Source: Fistulifera solaris (Eukaryota; Bacillariophyta; Bacillariophyceae; Naviculales; Stauroneidaceae). Taken from it: a stretch of 64,000 bases of DNA. How positions within the stretch are numbered: position 1 is the stretch's first letter; every line of letters starts with the position of its first letter. A program made the translations under genes and the position numbers. Positions 19,771 to 31,872 of the stretch are shown piece after piece. A model generated the notes under the pieces. That model was not told the DNA's origin. It made no database searches and was given only the letters and a program-made list of their open reading frames with translations. The DNA lies in contig AP026137.1 of the NCBI GenBank assembly GCA_030295235.1, positions 868,001 to 932,000 of the forward strand. The letters are read 5' to 3'.

Positions 19771-21429
19771 ATGAACGCGGAGAGAGATTCCGCAGCGAAA
19801 GCAGGGCGGCCTCGAAAGAATACAGCTACGCCCGGGCGGCAGCGAAGTAGGGCGGCGGAACGAGCCGCGCCGAACGAAGAGGCACCTCAGAACAATGCTG
19901 CCAGGGAACTAGAATCCATTCTGTTTCCTTTAGCTAACTCAGTAATGCCTACTTTGTTTCCGGAGCAAAATGAGGCTGCTCCGAATGAAGGAACCGATAA
20001 TAAGGAACATGTTCGTGATCAGCGATGGAAGACTCGTTACGAACAACTTGTGCAATTCAAAAGAGAACACAACCATTGCAATGTCACTAGCACCGACTCG
20101 AATAACGGGAGAGCCTTTAGCGACTGGATCCGCGATCAACGACGTCTGTGTCGACTCGGAAAACTAAAACCCGAGCGAAAGCAACAGTTGGATCAAATTG
20201 GATTTGTGTGGAGCAATCCGGTTTGGATGGAGAAATATCAGGAATTGTTAGAATTCAAAGAAAAGCACGGACACTGTAAAGTACCGACGAACTACAAAGA
20301 GAATCCGCGATTGGCGAGCTGGGTGCGGAATTTGCGCTGCGATCAGTTGCAAGGGAAAGTGCGGGCGGATCGAAAACAAATGTTGGATGAAATAGGCTTT
20401 GTTTGGCGTAAAACACCGGAAGATCGCGAGAAAGAAAAAGACACAAAAGCGGCTGCGAGAACTTATAAGACTCGTACCCGACTCGGAATTGAAAGAAGAG
20501 GAACTGGCGATCAAACGATCCATGATCGAGAAAGAGGAAGCCGAAAAGAAGAAACAAAAAGAAATTCGAGAACAGAAATTACAAGAGAGTGTCTTGCATC
20601 AAAAGTGGCTCGAGCGCTATCAAGAACTCAAGGCTTTTCATGAGAAGAATGGGCATTTTCATGTGACTCTGGCGAACGGAGGTCAACCCTTGGGGGATTG
20701 GATGCGCGATCAACGACGTCGTCACAAGAGGGGAAATTGCCCGCGATTCGCAAGCAATTGTTGGACGAAATTGGGTTTGTTTGGTCGTATTCTGTTTGGA
20801 TGGATCATTACAACCAGCTCGTTGAATTCAAGAATGCTCATGGACATTGTCGTCTTCCTCCTTCTCACGAGAATAAAGCGCTGAAAGTGTGGGTGAAGAA
20901 TCAACGACACGATGAAATAGCCGGGCGCTTATCCGATGAACGCAAAAAGTTACTAGACGACATTGGCTTTCTCTGGACACGCAAAATCTGTGACGCGGCG
21001 GACAACAAATGGATGGACCAATACAAAAAGTTGGCTGCGTACAAGGAAAAGTACAGTGATTGCAAAGTCACTCGCAACGGGGATCCAAAGCGTCGCAAAG
21101 ACGATATTTTGGCACAATGGGTGGTGAGTCAACGGAAGGCCAAACGCCGGAACCGGCTGCGCAGTGATCGCGAGAAGTTGTTGACCGACATTGGTTTCGA
21201 TTTCAGTGAAGGCAATCGCCCGGCCAGTAAACCGAACAGCACTGCGGGTCAGCCGAAAAGCACATCCGGTCGACCGAGAAGCACAATAGCCAGTCAACCG
21301 AAAGTGCAGCCATGGATGTTTCAGTACGGATATTGGCCGGGTCTCATCGGCAACAACGTGTCGCCGTACAATGCTATCATGACACAGGCGCGTCAGGTGG
21401 TCGACCCGTTGCGTAACAACAAAATATGA
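19771..21429 (+). CDS. Protein with five helicase-associated (HA) domains and an AT-hook, two homopolymer frameshifts
   Basis: 552 codons after removing one A from the A5 run at 20435-20439 and adding one G to the G4 run at 20730-20733. Five HA repeats (PF03457 type) are visible, each W..(R/K)Y..L..F...(H/N)GHC.V...W(V/I)..QR......R...LD.IGF.W. The cores begin at about residues 88, 151, 283, 352 and 414. The HA fold is a small DNA-binding three-helix module; proteins made only of HA repeats are numerous in diatoms and their function is unknown. The N-terminus has GRPRK, an AT-hook core, in a basic low-complexity region, and a long Glu/Lys helix separates repeats 2 and 3. A nuclear DNA-binding role is inferred. 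Confidence 0.8.
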
Positions 21430-21461
21430 AGGGAAGGGAAGGGAAGGGAAGGGAAGGAAGG
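21429..21461. repeat. (AGGGA)n microsatellite
   Basis: Five to six copies of a GGGAA unit directly after the HA-gene stop codon. Confidence 0.9.
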
Positions 21462-21523
21462 AAATGCTGTTCTGTATTATCATTAGTCATTAGTAGATTG
21501 TCTTGAATATTACTTTTTTACGT

Positions 21524-22293
21524 TTATTTTCTGGGCATTCCGGACGGAAACATAAGACTGGCCAAACCGCTGGTCAAGGAACTAACCAGTGTTGACGAAA
21601 CATAAGCTACGGTCGCTGTCGATTCTGGCAATGCTGTTACTGTTGTATTTCTCAATCGATCCCAGTGAATGAGTTGTTGCCGCAAAAGTTCCACGTTTCG
21701 TCGTCTTCGAAACGAGTCATAGTATCGTTATTGGACACTAGATGCAATTCGGCGGCTACATAAATAGCCCCCAGACTGAATTGCTCCAGCGCATTCAAGG
21801 ATGCCGTATTATCATCCTCATGACACAACGAGCATACCGTCTCTACCATCGTCTGCAATTTCTCGGAGGTCGTGACCACATATTCGGGTCGGGCACCGAC
21901 CGCCATGGCTTCATGCCACCGATTCGCTTGTAGGAATTCTTGTTGCAATTTCAATCGCGTCGAAAACGCAAACTGCAGACGATCCGCGAGAGACAACTGG
22001 GACCATTCATCGGCATGATTGTTGACTCGCTCCAACAATATTTGTCGCAATTGATCATTCCAATCATCCATACAAAAGGCAATGAGATCATACGGCGCCT
22101 GCACGAGACCCGTGGCGGCCACGGAAAGACGGGCATTCGAAGCCACGGCGGCAGCCACCGCATCCTGCGTCCATCCATACGCCGGGACGTGGGGCAAGGC
22201 TGCGCGCAACAGTTGCACTTGCGGAGCCGACCAGGAGAAACAGCGACGGCTGTTTCGCGATAGTAAAGTGCGAAGAACGAAAGAGCGATGCAT
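21524..22293 (-). CDS. COQ9: COQ9, ubiquinone biosynthesis lipid-binding protein (one homopolymer gap)
   Basis: The N-terminus MHRSFVLRTLLSRNSRRCFS is an amphipathic, Arg-rich mitochondrial presequence. LLRAALPHVPAYGWTQDAV is the hallmark of COQ9. COQ9 binds isoprene lipids and presents the quinone precursor to the hydroxylase COQ7 on the matrix side of the inner membrane. The frame closes early at 21652. Adding one base to the A4 run at 21684-21687 extends it to 256 codons with WNFLRQQLIHWDRLRN, the expected C-terminal helix, and a hydrophobic end. The TetR-like fold is inferred from the family. Confidence 0.85.
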
Positions 22294-22592
22294 GTTTGTA
22301 TGATTTATCTAGTGAAGGGATGAAGGGAAGGTGGACTGACAAAAAATACTCCGGAGTAATAAAAAAGCACCGCGATCGGACACGTGAAAACGTAAAACGT
22401 CTGAGCGGTATCTAGGTATTATACCACGAATGTGTCCCTTTATTATTTTTTTCGCCGACGGTATTGTCGCTGACGCCTGTGTATTCTATAGCAGAACGTT
22501 GATGACCCGATGCGGACAGAAGTCTCTTACGCAATCAACAATATCATCTTCGTAAAAATTGACTGCAAAAACAAACACATGAAAGGATGCAA

Positions 22593-23323
22593 CGCTTCGA
22601 ATGTCTACGTAATCCCACGTAGCCCTCGTAGGGAAATTTATCGACAGAGGGAAACCCGGATATTGTGTTATTTCGAACAAACCATTTTTCGCCTCTTTCG
22701 GGCACCAATGTCAACAATACTTTGCGAGACATCGCTTATGCGTACCATAAAACAATAATTGACTCTGATTTGACTATGAAATATGAAATTGAAACAGTAT
22801 AAAAATACAATGCCTCCAATGTCTACAGGTATTTCACGTAGCCGCCGTATCGCCGTAGGAAATTTATCTCTGCAGGGGTACCCGGATATTCATCAATTCG
22901 CCATCATCTAATTTGTGGATCTACAGCAAACAGGGGATAATGTTTCCTTGCCCACCGTATTCGCATTGTATCATCAAGCAATAATTGTCTCCAATTTGAT
23001 AACAAAACGATGATAGAACAAATGATGCCACGGTTCGAATGTCTACGTAATCCCACGTAGCCCTCGTAGGGAAATTTATCGACAGAAAGGAAACCCGGAT
23101 ATTGTGTTATTTCGAACAAACCATTTTTCGCCTCTTTCGGGCACCAATGTCAACAATACTTTGCGAGACATCGCTAATGCGTGCCATGAAACAATAATTG
23201 ACTCTGATTTGACTATGAAATATGAAATTGAAACAGTAAAAAATACAATGCCTCCAATGTCTACAGGTATTTCACGTAGCCGCCGTATCGCCGTAGGAAA
23301 TTTATCTCTGCAGGGGTACCCGG
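22593..23323. repeat. Family-2 hairpin satellite array B (alternating units, 442-bp dimer)
   Basis: Type-a units (CTACGT-AATCCC-ACGTAG, CCCT-CGT-AGGG, AAATTTATCGACAG) begin near 22593 and 23035. Type-b units (CTACAGGTATTTCACGTAG, CCGTAGGAAATTTATCTCTG) begin near 22817 and 23257. The a-b dimer repeats with a period of about 440 bp, and the spacer between cores is almost identical in both dimers. The spacer 22294-23841 otherwise contains no gene; a family-1-like GTGACTGAAGAGCAGT lies near 23712. Confidence 0.85.
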
Positions 23324-23803
23324 ATATTCATCAATTCGCCATCATCTAATTTGTGGATCAGGGGATAATGTTTCCATGCCCACCGTGTTTGCATTGTATC
23401 ATCAAGCAATAATTGTCTCCAATTTGATAGCAAAACGATGACAGGACGAATGATGCCACGGTTCGAATGTTTACCTCATGAACAAAAACTCGTACTACAC
23501 ATTTTATTTGGAAGCTCTGTCGTCGTAGATACGATCGGCCGTAACAGCTTGAATCCGCATACCTATGAAGAATATGAGGAAGTGTTTCATAGATTTGTTG
23601 GCGAAGGGTACGATCGGCTGAGATGTCGAGTTAAATGAACTTGAATGAACAATTCCATAGGAGTAAGTTCAAGTAGAAACCACAATTCATTCGGTCGATA
23701 TTTTAGAATCCGTGACTGAAGAGCAGTTGAGTCGGCAAAAGGTCGCCTACTATTTGCGTGACTGTAAACCTTTTGGTTGCAGAAAAGCATTGCATTTTAT
23801 TGT

Positions 23804-23812
23804 TACCAGGTA
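23804..23812. promoter_or_regulatory. TACCAGGTA element upstream of the polyprenol reductase gene
   Basis: An exact copy of the near-palindrome, 30 bp before the start codon at 23842. This is the tightest spacing to an ATG in the window. The role is inferred. Confidence 0.35.
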
Positions 23813-23841
23813 CATCATTATTACTCCGGAGTAGGTAGATA

Positions 23842-24800
23842 ATGGAAGCATTCGAGTTAATCGTGTGTTTTCTGGATCAGACATTTGTGTTCCTCTACAC
23901 AGGCTTGATCGGCGCAACACTTCTTTCGGTGTTTTCGCCCTTTTTCCGGCAACTCAGTCTGCATGGAAAAACGCGCTCTATCATAATGAATGCAAGTAAG
24001 GATGAAAAGCAATCATGTTCCCAATCAACCGTTACTATTGCCGCTCTAGCAAAGATCCGCTCGTTTGCACACGAGTGGGAACTACCAAAGTCGTACTTTC
24101 TTCATTTTTATATCATTGGGTTGACATCCCTGATGGGGTGCCTCTTTGCTGCAGTTACCGCTCGTCTTCTTCTCGAATTCATTCGCAATCAGCAATCACC
24201 AGTTCATGGATTTTCTCCTCACTTCTGCTGCTCGCAATACATCTTTTACGTCGGTTATACGAATGCATTTACGTACACCAGTGGACCACGAGCAGCAAAA
24301 TGCATATCATGGGATATTGCGCCGGTGTAGCGCATTATATATGGTTGCCCTTGGCGTTTGTGTCCGTGCCTAGTGGAATAAACGATATTATGAACGACAA
24401 CAATACTTTTTCTGTCGACCGCGCGCGCTTATTTCCAATGGTCGTATTTCTGTTGGGACTGTGGGCCCAGTATCAGCAACATCGACATCATCGTTTGTTG
24501 GCCAACTTGCGCATCAATCCACAGACAAGAAGCAGTCACAACAGCTCTAAGTATAAGATCCCTACGGGAGGATGGTTTCGCATGGTTTCGTGTCCGCATT
24601 ATTTGGCCGAAATCATCTTATACGTGTGTTTTACAATTTTGGTTTCGTTCGACCATTCGACGTGGCGCATGGGCCTCGTACTGCTGTTTGTTGTCCTGAA
24701 CTTGTCAGTGACAGCCATCCGAACCCATCGTTGGTATTGCGAAAATTGTCCCGGTTATATACAATTGCAACGATGTGCTCTGATTCCTTTTGTGTTATAA
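23842..24800 (+). CDS. SRD5A3: Polyprenol reductase (SRD5A3/DFG10 family), one homopolymer gap
   Basis: 319 codons after adding one T to the T4 run at 24211-24214. The family reduces polyprenol (in the current view via the aldehyde) to make dolichol for N-glycosylation in the ER membrane. Matches: LLRRLYECIYV (human LYRRFYECLFV), LWAQYQQHRHHRLLANLR, and the steroid 5-alpha-reductase C-terminal signature IPTGGWFRMVSCPHYLAE(I)ILY, ending in a polar tail CPGYIQLQRCALIPFVL. At least five hydrophobic segments are present. It converges with CHLH, with 95 bp between stop codons. Confidence 0.85.
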
Positions 24801-24895
24801 GATCCCTGCACGAGAGTTCCGACGATGAAATACAAACGAAAACAATAGAATGTGTAGAATAGTAGCTCTAATTAGTAAGCGTTATGGGAAAGAAT

Positions 24896-27800
24896 TTATA
24901 CACCCTCAATGCGGTCTTCCACTTCCGCATACAGTTCCTGAAGACGTTCAATATTCTCTTCCGAGGTCTCCCAGTAGCCACGGCCGTTGGCTTCCAAAAA
25001 GGTGGTCACCATGTCACGGAAGGCGTTGGGGTTGGTGTCCAAAAGACGTTGTTGCATCTCACGATCTTCAATGAACACAGCATTGGCGTCCTCGAACACA
25101 AAGTTATCGACTTCACCGGCGGTGGCGGACCATCCCATGGTGTTGCGGAGACGCTTTTGGATTTCACGGACGCCCTCATATCCGGTGGAAAGCATACCCT
25201 CGTAGAACTTGGGGTTCAACAACTTGGTACGGGCATCCAATCGGACGGTCTCAGCCAAGGTGCGGACTTGGGCATTGGCAGTAGTGGTGTCGGCCATCAA
25301 AGCCATGGGCTTCTTCTTGTCGTCACGCAATCCCTGAACAACCTTGGTGGGATCCGAATCGTAGTAGTGAGACACATCCGTGATGGAGATTTCGGAAGAG
25401 TCAAGGTTCTGGAATGTGCAGTCGACAGTCTTTAACGCGGTTTTGAACAACTCGGCCTGCTGTTCCATCATGCCGGGCTTGTCGGCATTGAAAGCAAATC
25501 CCTTACGAGTCAAGAATTGTTCTTGAAGTTGATTCTCGCTTTCCCAACCACCGTTCTCAATGGCAAGACCGACGTTGGCACTGTACGATCCAGCCGAGTT
25601 GGAAAAGACACGGCAGGCAGCGTCACGAAGAGAAACACCCAACTCCTTAGCCTGGTCCAAAGCGTGCTTGCGAACAAAGTTCATTTCAAGGGGCTCATCC
25701 GCCTCGGCGGCCATCTTGATACCACGGTCCATCAAGTTCATCTGGTTGATGAACAAGTCGCGGAACACACCGGAGCAAGACACAACGACGTCGATACGAG
25801 GGCGACCGAGCTCTTCCAAAGGAATGAGTTCAACCTTGTTGACGCGTCCAAGGGAATCGGCAACCGGTCGTACACCAACAAGGGCAAGAACTTGAGCCAA
25901 CGACTCTCCGTAAGTCTTGATGTTGTCGGTACCCCAGAGAGTGAAAGCAATACTTTCGGGGTACTTGCCATCGTTGTCTTGCTTGAGGCGCTCGAGCAAC
26001 TTTCGTACCACATCTTCCGAGACATCAACAGCCGCCTTGGTCGGGATCGACGAAGGGTCAAGGGCGTGCATGTTACGACCAGTAGGAAGCACATCAGGGT
26101 TGCGGATGGGGTCACCACCGGGGGCGGGCATCAGGAAGTCACCGTTGAGAAGCTCCATGATACCGCCAAGTTCGTTGTTGGCAACAATCTGCTTCAAGCA
26201 AAACTCCAAATATCCCATGAGGTTTTCCAATCGGCTCTCGTCAATTTGAGGGAAGCCGGCATTGATAATGGCCTGAGTGTAAGGCTTCTTGGCGCCCGTA
26301 AGCTTGCCGAAGAATCCACTAATGTCATCGAACACAGACTTGACTTCCTTGACACGTCCGTTGGAGTCGGTGGATTGCATGACCAAGGCTCGGACAGCGG
26401 CGCGACTGGCATCGACGATCTTGGCGTTCAACTCAACGTCATCCAAGACACCGTTGTTGTTTCCTCGGTAGATATCATTGATGTCACGTCCAATAGACGC
26501 CGCGATGGCGCGAGGCAAACTTTCGATCTTGTCCTCGGGGCGGTCCAACTGAGCAATGTTGACCAAAGTGGCGATGGCTTCTTCTGCCGTAGGAGGAACA
26601 CCAACAGTGTGCAAACCGCACGGAAGGAGACGGCTCTCAATCTGCATGATCTGAGAGTAGACAGCACCGACGAGCTTGTCACGGTTCTCGGGAGTATCCT
26701 TGGCAGAATCGTAAGTCTCGAGATTGGGAAGCTCGACGTCCTTGTCCAAGTTGCATGTGTACGCCGTCGAAAGAATCGAGTTGACAATGGCAGGTCCTCG
26801 GCCTTCGTTCTCACGCAAACCCTGGTACGATGAGATCAACTCCTTCAGCTCCTTGAGTCCCTTGTACAAACCGGCGTTCTCAGCAGGAGGCGTCAAGTAT
26901 GACACAGTGGCAGAGTAGGATCGTCGCTTGGCAATGGTAGCCTCCGAAGGGTTGTTGGCAGCGTAGAGATAGGCCGAAGGCAAAGAACTGATCAAGCGGT
27001 CCGGGTAGCAAGTGCCGGACATACCAACTTGCTTCCCAGGCATGAACTCCAAACTACCGTGGGTACCAAAGTGCAAGACAGCATCGGCCTTGAAGATCTT
27101 TTCCAAATACGTGTAGTAAGCCGCGAAACCGTGGTGCGGACTCGCCGACTTGGCAAAGAGCAAACGCATGGGATCACCTTCGTAACCGAACGTCGGCTGT
27201 ACACCAATAAACACATTACCGAATTGCTTTCCGTAAACAACCAAGTTCTGTCCGTCCGAGTTCAAGTTTCCAGGCGCGGGTCCCCAGTTCTCTTCCAAGT
27301 CTTTGGCGTACGGTGTGAGCTCGTAGTACTCATCCGTGCTCATGCGATACGCCACATTGAGCTCGGGCGACGAGATGCGAGCCTCGGGATCGTTCAAGAC
27401 GGCCTCCATGATTTGTTCCTTGGTATTGGGAGCATCACCAATGTCGTATCCTTGTTTTTTAAGTTCCGCCAGCACCGCCTTGATCGAGTCAAACACATCC
27501 AAGTACGCGGCCGTTCCGACATTGCCCTTATCGGGCGGGAACGAAAAGATGGTCACGGCAATCTTCTTTTCGGCCGCCGGCTTGATGCGCAAATTGGCCC
27601 ACTTGAGTGCACGGTCGGCCAACAAATTGACACGATCCGCGAGAGGAACACTGCGACCCGTCGCACCCTCACGTCCCGCAAAGATGATGGGTTCAATGGC
27701 TCCATCGATTTCGGGCAACGACACCTGGAGTGCCACTTGAATGGGATGCAGTCCCAATTCGGACGATTGCCATTCTTCAAACGACTGGAAGACGAGTGGC

Positions 27801-29362
27801 ACCGCACACATGTACGGACGGTTGAGTCGCTTCAATACCGCGGCCGCCTTTTTGTGATCTTGTGAAGCCGGTCCTCCGACCAACGCAAAGCCCGTCAAGT
27901 TGATGACCGTGTCGACAATGGGCTTGCCACTGGCATCGTAAAAGTATTCTTCGACGGGACCGGAAAAGTCGAGACCGCCCGAGTAAATTGCAACGACCCG
28001 CGATCCGCGGCTTTCCAATTCGGAAATGAGCGACACGTAGTGCGTATCATCCTTGGTGTTGATGTGGGACTTTTGCAAAATGATCCCAATGGTGGGTGCC
28101 GTCTTGGTATCAATGCCGGCATCGGGACAGAATTCGTTGTTGTACCATTCAAAGTATTTCTGATTGTTCTCAAAGACAATGCTGGGAGCGACGGGATGCC
28201 ATATGGCCTTGTCGGGCAGCAATACGGGTTCCGCAGCGACGACTTTTTTCTTTTCCTTCCATACTAGCCTTGATGGGAGCAACATAATCTTGACCGACCA
28301 TGGTAAGGAGCGACTCCAAGTTCTCGGGGGATCCACCGAGCCAATACTGAAAGGACATCATGAAGGTACGGGCATCCGCGGCCTTGTCACTGGGCAAGAA
28401 TTTGAGTACCTTGGGCAGCGTGCGCAACAACTTGAGCATACCTTCTTCAAAGGACGATCCATCTTCTTGTTTCTTTTTCTTCATGAAATCGGAAATGACA
28501 CTCTTGGATTGTCCCAAGTTCTTCATGGTAAACGATCCGACCTTGTTGAGACGCATGACTTCGGGCATGGAGGGGAAGATAAGGACCGCATCGAGCTGAT
28601 CGCGTCGGGGCTGCACGACTTCAACGACTTTTTCGGCGAGTTCTTGCACGAAAATGAGCGATCCAATAAAGATATCGGCTTCATCGACATCTTTTTGAAT
28701 TGCTCAAAGGCATCGTTGTTGCGGAGTTCTTCCAACAGATAACCGACACATTCAACGGCCATGTTATCGGATCCGGCGTTAATGCGTTTGACGGCGGCCG
28801 TCATGGAAGACTGGTATTGACTTTCGAGAACAACGTAAACGACTTTCATGGTGGGTCTTCCACGAGGATCCTCGGGAATAACGCGACGTTTATCGGCGTT
28901 GTTGGCTGTGAAAGCTCCCGCCATGGGACCGGAGGTTGTCGTGGGGTCCGTCACGACCATTTCCAAGGCAGATTTCGATCGAAACGATGCTTTGGAAAGT
29001 CCAGCAAAGGGGGTACTGATACTGCTGGGTTGCCATCTGTAAAAGGTGAAGAGAGAAACAGAAAGATACAAGAGCAAAGAATAGGAGAAATGAGAAAGAG
29101 AAAAAGAAGAGTCACAAAATTGTGCGAGCAGGTCAAGACACAATCGTAGACAAGAAATAACATCAGGGATTCACTGCACTCGTTTGCGTCTTTCAATATT
29201 ACGCAACAACATGATTCCCTCAAGTTCAACAAACGATCTTTCACGTTTCGTCGGGTTGCACATTCTTGGCAATCCTCCGATACGACAAACAAGCGAACAA
29301 ACTTACGCTGTGGTGGCTCCCATGGCCAATAAGGCAATTGCGGCTGTTCGGAAATGAACCAT
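24896..29362 (-). CDS. CHLH: Magnesium-protoporphyrin chelatase subunit H, plastid (one intron, two homopolymer errors)
   Basis: The large CobN/BchH-type subunit that binds protoporphyrin IX and inserts Mg2+ with ChlI and ChlD, the first step committed to chlorophyll. Exon 1 (29307-29362) encodes the ER signal [19 protein letters not shown] 270-bp GT-AG intron (29037-29306) follows. Exon 2 opens with A|WQPSSIS, so cleavage falls before W as in diatom plastid precursors. Exon 2 needs one A added at 28692-28696 and one removed at 28244-28249, giving 1398 codons. Family landmarks include [17 protein letters not shown] and the C-terminal [17 protein letters not shown]. The length equals that of ChlH from plants and cyanobacteria. 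Light or redox control is likely but not visible. Confidence 0.95.
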
Positions 29363-29951
29363 CGTTTTTCAACAATCCAACACGCTCACTTGGTTTCAAT
29401 TCTAATACGTCTATTGGGTTGTTTGTGTTTTTGTTGGTCGAGTTGAAGGTCCTGTGAAGCAAGCTGTGAAGAACACAACTGCGTTGGTAGAAACGACGAC
29501 GACAAGGAAGACGAAGATAACCTTTGCAAGGTTGTTGAAGTCCGAAGCTCCTCTTTAGGATACAACACTTGTAGAGGGACAGACGATGCAGAGTAGGGTG
29601 ACGTGTTGAAGTGCGCGGATGGGGGGAGTTTTTGTTTTATAGATAAATAGTGTAGTATCGTGTCGCCTGCGAGACGTCAAGTTCTAACAAATTAGTATTG
29701 GTACGACACTTATTTGTTTTCATGAGACACATCGGCATCGGCTCACGTCTTTCTCACGTTTCGCTCATTCCAACTCAGTGCCGACAAAAAACAGCCGTTT
29801 GCGCCGTGAAGAAAAAAGACAAAAGTTGCACCTGCGATCCTGTTCATGCGAGAAACGACGACGACAGCATGTCGTCATCATCATCAACAACAAGATACCT
29901 TTTTCCGAAAGAAAGAGAAGCACTTACTATTATTTAGCCGAGCATTACCGT
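29363..29951. other. CHLH upstream region; no gene seen
   Basis: Presumed promoter and 5' UTR of CHLH plus the 3' end of the DUF2254 gene. Short T-rich and CAACAA tracts occur; no known element could be assigned with confidence. Confidence 0.35.
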
Positions 29952-31469
29952 TCACTCGCCGCTCGACGAAAAGAAAGCTGTTTGCAGAAACTCTGATACA
30001 ATCGTAGCATTCGATACGCGCTCTTCCGTCTCTTCTTGAAAGGTGGTTTCAAATTCTTGTAAATCGCGTAAAGTCTCTCCGTCGCGGATTTTCACATTGT
30101 CACAAAGGGCGACCGATCGTAATAAATAATTGCGCAAATCATTCAAACTGTTCAATTCGGGACCATCCGCAGCAAAGTTACGACGGGCGACGACCATCCA
30201 TTGTTCCAATTGCGCCAATGCCGTGGGAATGCGTTCGACATGAGGCGAACGCGCCAAGATGACGGCCAAATCACCAAACAAACGCAGGCCCCGTCGACAC
30301 ACCGCCAGATCGTTTCCTCCGTACAGTCGAATCCCGTCCAATATGGAGAGAAGATACGCAAATGACCGTTGGGGAGCACACAGCCGAACAACGCCGTCGG
30401 CATCAACTGCCCACGGTGTCGCCAGATCTTCGCGCGCGATACTGGCCAAGACACCGGTCAATGTGTCCATGCATTGAATCGCCGTCGTGGGGTCGTTGAT
30501 GCCGGGCGACAACGCTTTCATGGCAATGTCGGCCAGTTGTTGAATTCCGAGGGTCACGTCAAAATCACCTTCTCGTTGTTTCGTAATACAAACACCTTGG
30601 ATAGCGAACAGTCCCAGTGTCTGTTCTATCATGCGATCTTTGGTGTCATGATGACTCGATGGATGGTTCGACAAAGTGGAAAGAATGCGGCGTTCCAAGG
30701 TAGTGCCGTTCGTTTCTTTCCTACTTTTGCATCCCACACGTAACAGAGCGTCGTCCCGCGGTTCACATATTCTCCAATTTGGTACATGTACCGGACACAC
30801 ACATCCATCGCCTCGGCTTGCTGCAAAATGCATTCGAATCGAAATACTTTCACGTAACCAGACGTATCGCTCGTCACAACATAGGCATTCGGTGGAACAT
30901 CGGGTAATTGTGTCACGGTGGCATCCATGTAACGGAGACGACCAAGACGATCCGCGGCACTCAACGCCGAGTTTGACGCGCGCTCCATGATGGATTCGAG
31001 GCGAAAGCCCACCATGAAAAAAGTGAATAAAGTTAATAAACGATCCCAAGACACCCACCATTTGTACTGTAATCCCATAAATCGCCACGAATGGAATATT
31101 CTCATTGTCATATAAATAAAAGAAGAGAGTGTAACAGTACGAAAGTGCCCCAACATTTACCGAGATGACCATTTTCGAGACCGGATCTTTGATGAATACA
31201 TCGAGCAAACGAGCGGAATACAATTGCGTGGCGAGTTGAACACTCAATACCGTCAGAGAGAAAGTTAACGTCATGATGGGAACGGCGGCACTCGTCAATA
31301 AACTAATCATTTGCAAGGCTTGTTCGAGTAGTTCTTCGTTACTGTTTTTGGTGATTTGTGCGAGCGACACCGCGAGAAGCGCGTTGAACAACCCCCAGCA
31401 CAGCGGGCCTGCTACAAACGATTCGCTGTTCCATGGTGTATAATCTCGAATCCAAATAGCGTTCCACAT
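29952..31469 (-). CDS. DUF2254 multi-pass membrane protein (two compensating indels)
   Basis: Four membrane segments (CWGLFNALLAVSLAQ; LLTSAAVPIMTLTFSLTVLS; MVISVNVGALSYCYTLFFY; VAIYGITVQMVGVLGSFI) precede a soluble part with SGYVKVFR and ALSPGINDPTTAIQCMD, the DUF2254 signature of bacterial membrane proteins. The ALSPGINDP motif is the strongest match. The frame is kept after removing one T at 31017-31022 and adding one A near 30716, giving 505 codons. Without this, about 95 residues would be read out of frame between two matching ends. An ATG at 31796 also opens the frame, but that stretch contains a TACCTGGTA element and a TTCCAGATTTTCTGG palindrome seen elsewhere only in spacers. I therefore prefer the Met at 31469. 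Function unknown. Confidence 0.75.
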   Translation of the reverse strand: MWNAIWIRDYTPWNSESFVAGPLCWGLFNALLAVSLAQITKNSNEELLEQALQMISLLTSAAVPIMTLTFSLTVLSVQLATQLYSARLLDVFIKDPVSKMVISVNVGALSYCYTLFFYLYDNENIPFVAIYGITVQMVGVLGSFINFIHFFHGGLSPRIHHGARVKLGVECRGSSWSSPLHGCHRDTITRCSTECLCCDERYVWLRESISIRMHFAASRGDGCVCPVHVPNWRICEPRDDALLRVGCKSRKETNGTTLERRILSTLSNHPSSHHDTKDRMIEQTLGLFAIQGVCITKQREGDFDVTLGIQQLADIAMKALSPGINDPTTAIQCMDTLTGVLASIAREDLATPWAVDADGVVRLCAPQRSFAYLLSILDGIRLYGGNDLAVCRRGLRLFGDLAVILARSPHVERIPTALAQLEQWMVVARRNFAADGPELNSLNDLRNYLLRSVALCDNVKIRDGETLRDLQEFETTFQEETEERVSNATIVSEFLQTAFFSSSGE

Positions 31470-31756
31470 GGAGGTTTGTTTATCATCAATAAAGAAAATG
31501 AGCTTGTCGTCGGCAGGGAAGAAATAATGAGAAAATCTTCTTCGGAAATCGGAAGGAGATGACGTTTTACTAATGTTTATGAAAACTTCCAGATTTTCTG
31601 GCAATGAGCAACTCCATACGCACAACAATTTTACTGGACAATAGTGGAGGGTCATGAATTCATATTCAGTTAGCGACAGTCTGCCAACTAGGTTATAAAT
31701 TAAGTGCGTAAAATTATACGGTGTAGCAAACAAGATGATGATAACAGAAGGGAAGT

Positions 31757-31765
31757 TACCTGGTA
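31757..31765. promoter_or_regulatory. TACCTGGTA element upstream of the DUF2254 gene
   Basis: An exact copy, 288 bp before the preferred start at 31469 and 108 bp before the stop codon of VIP1. The role is inferred. Confidence 0.3.
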
Positions 31766-31872
31766 ATAGTCTATTGTCTAATGCCTTCGGCTCCATCTTT
31801 TTCGACCACGTGCGTCTCGACTCATATTATTCAGTGCCATCACTAGACAGTAGACGCCCAATGTAAAGCTCC

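Noticed and set aside
25517-26833. A 438-codon plus-strand open frame
   Set aside because: It is antisense to CHLH, has low-complexity composition typical of a mirrored coding frame, and matches no family.
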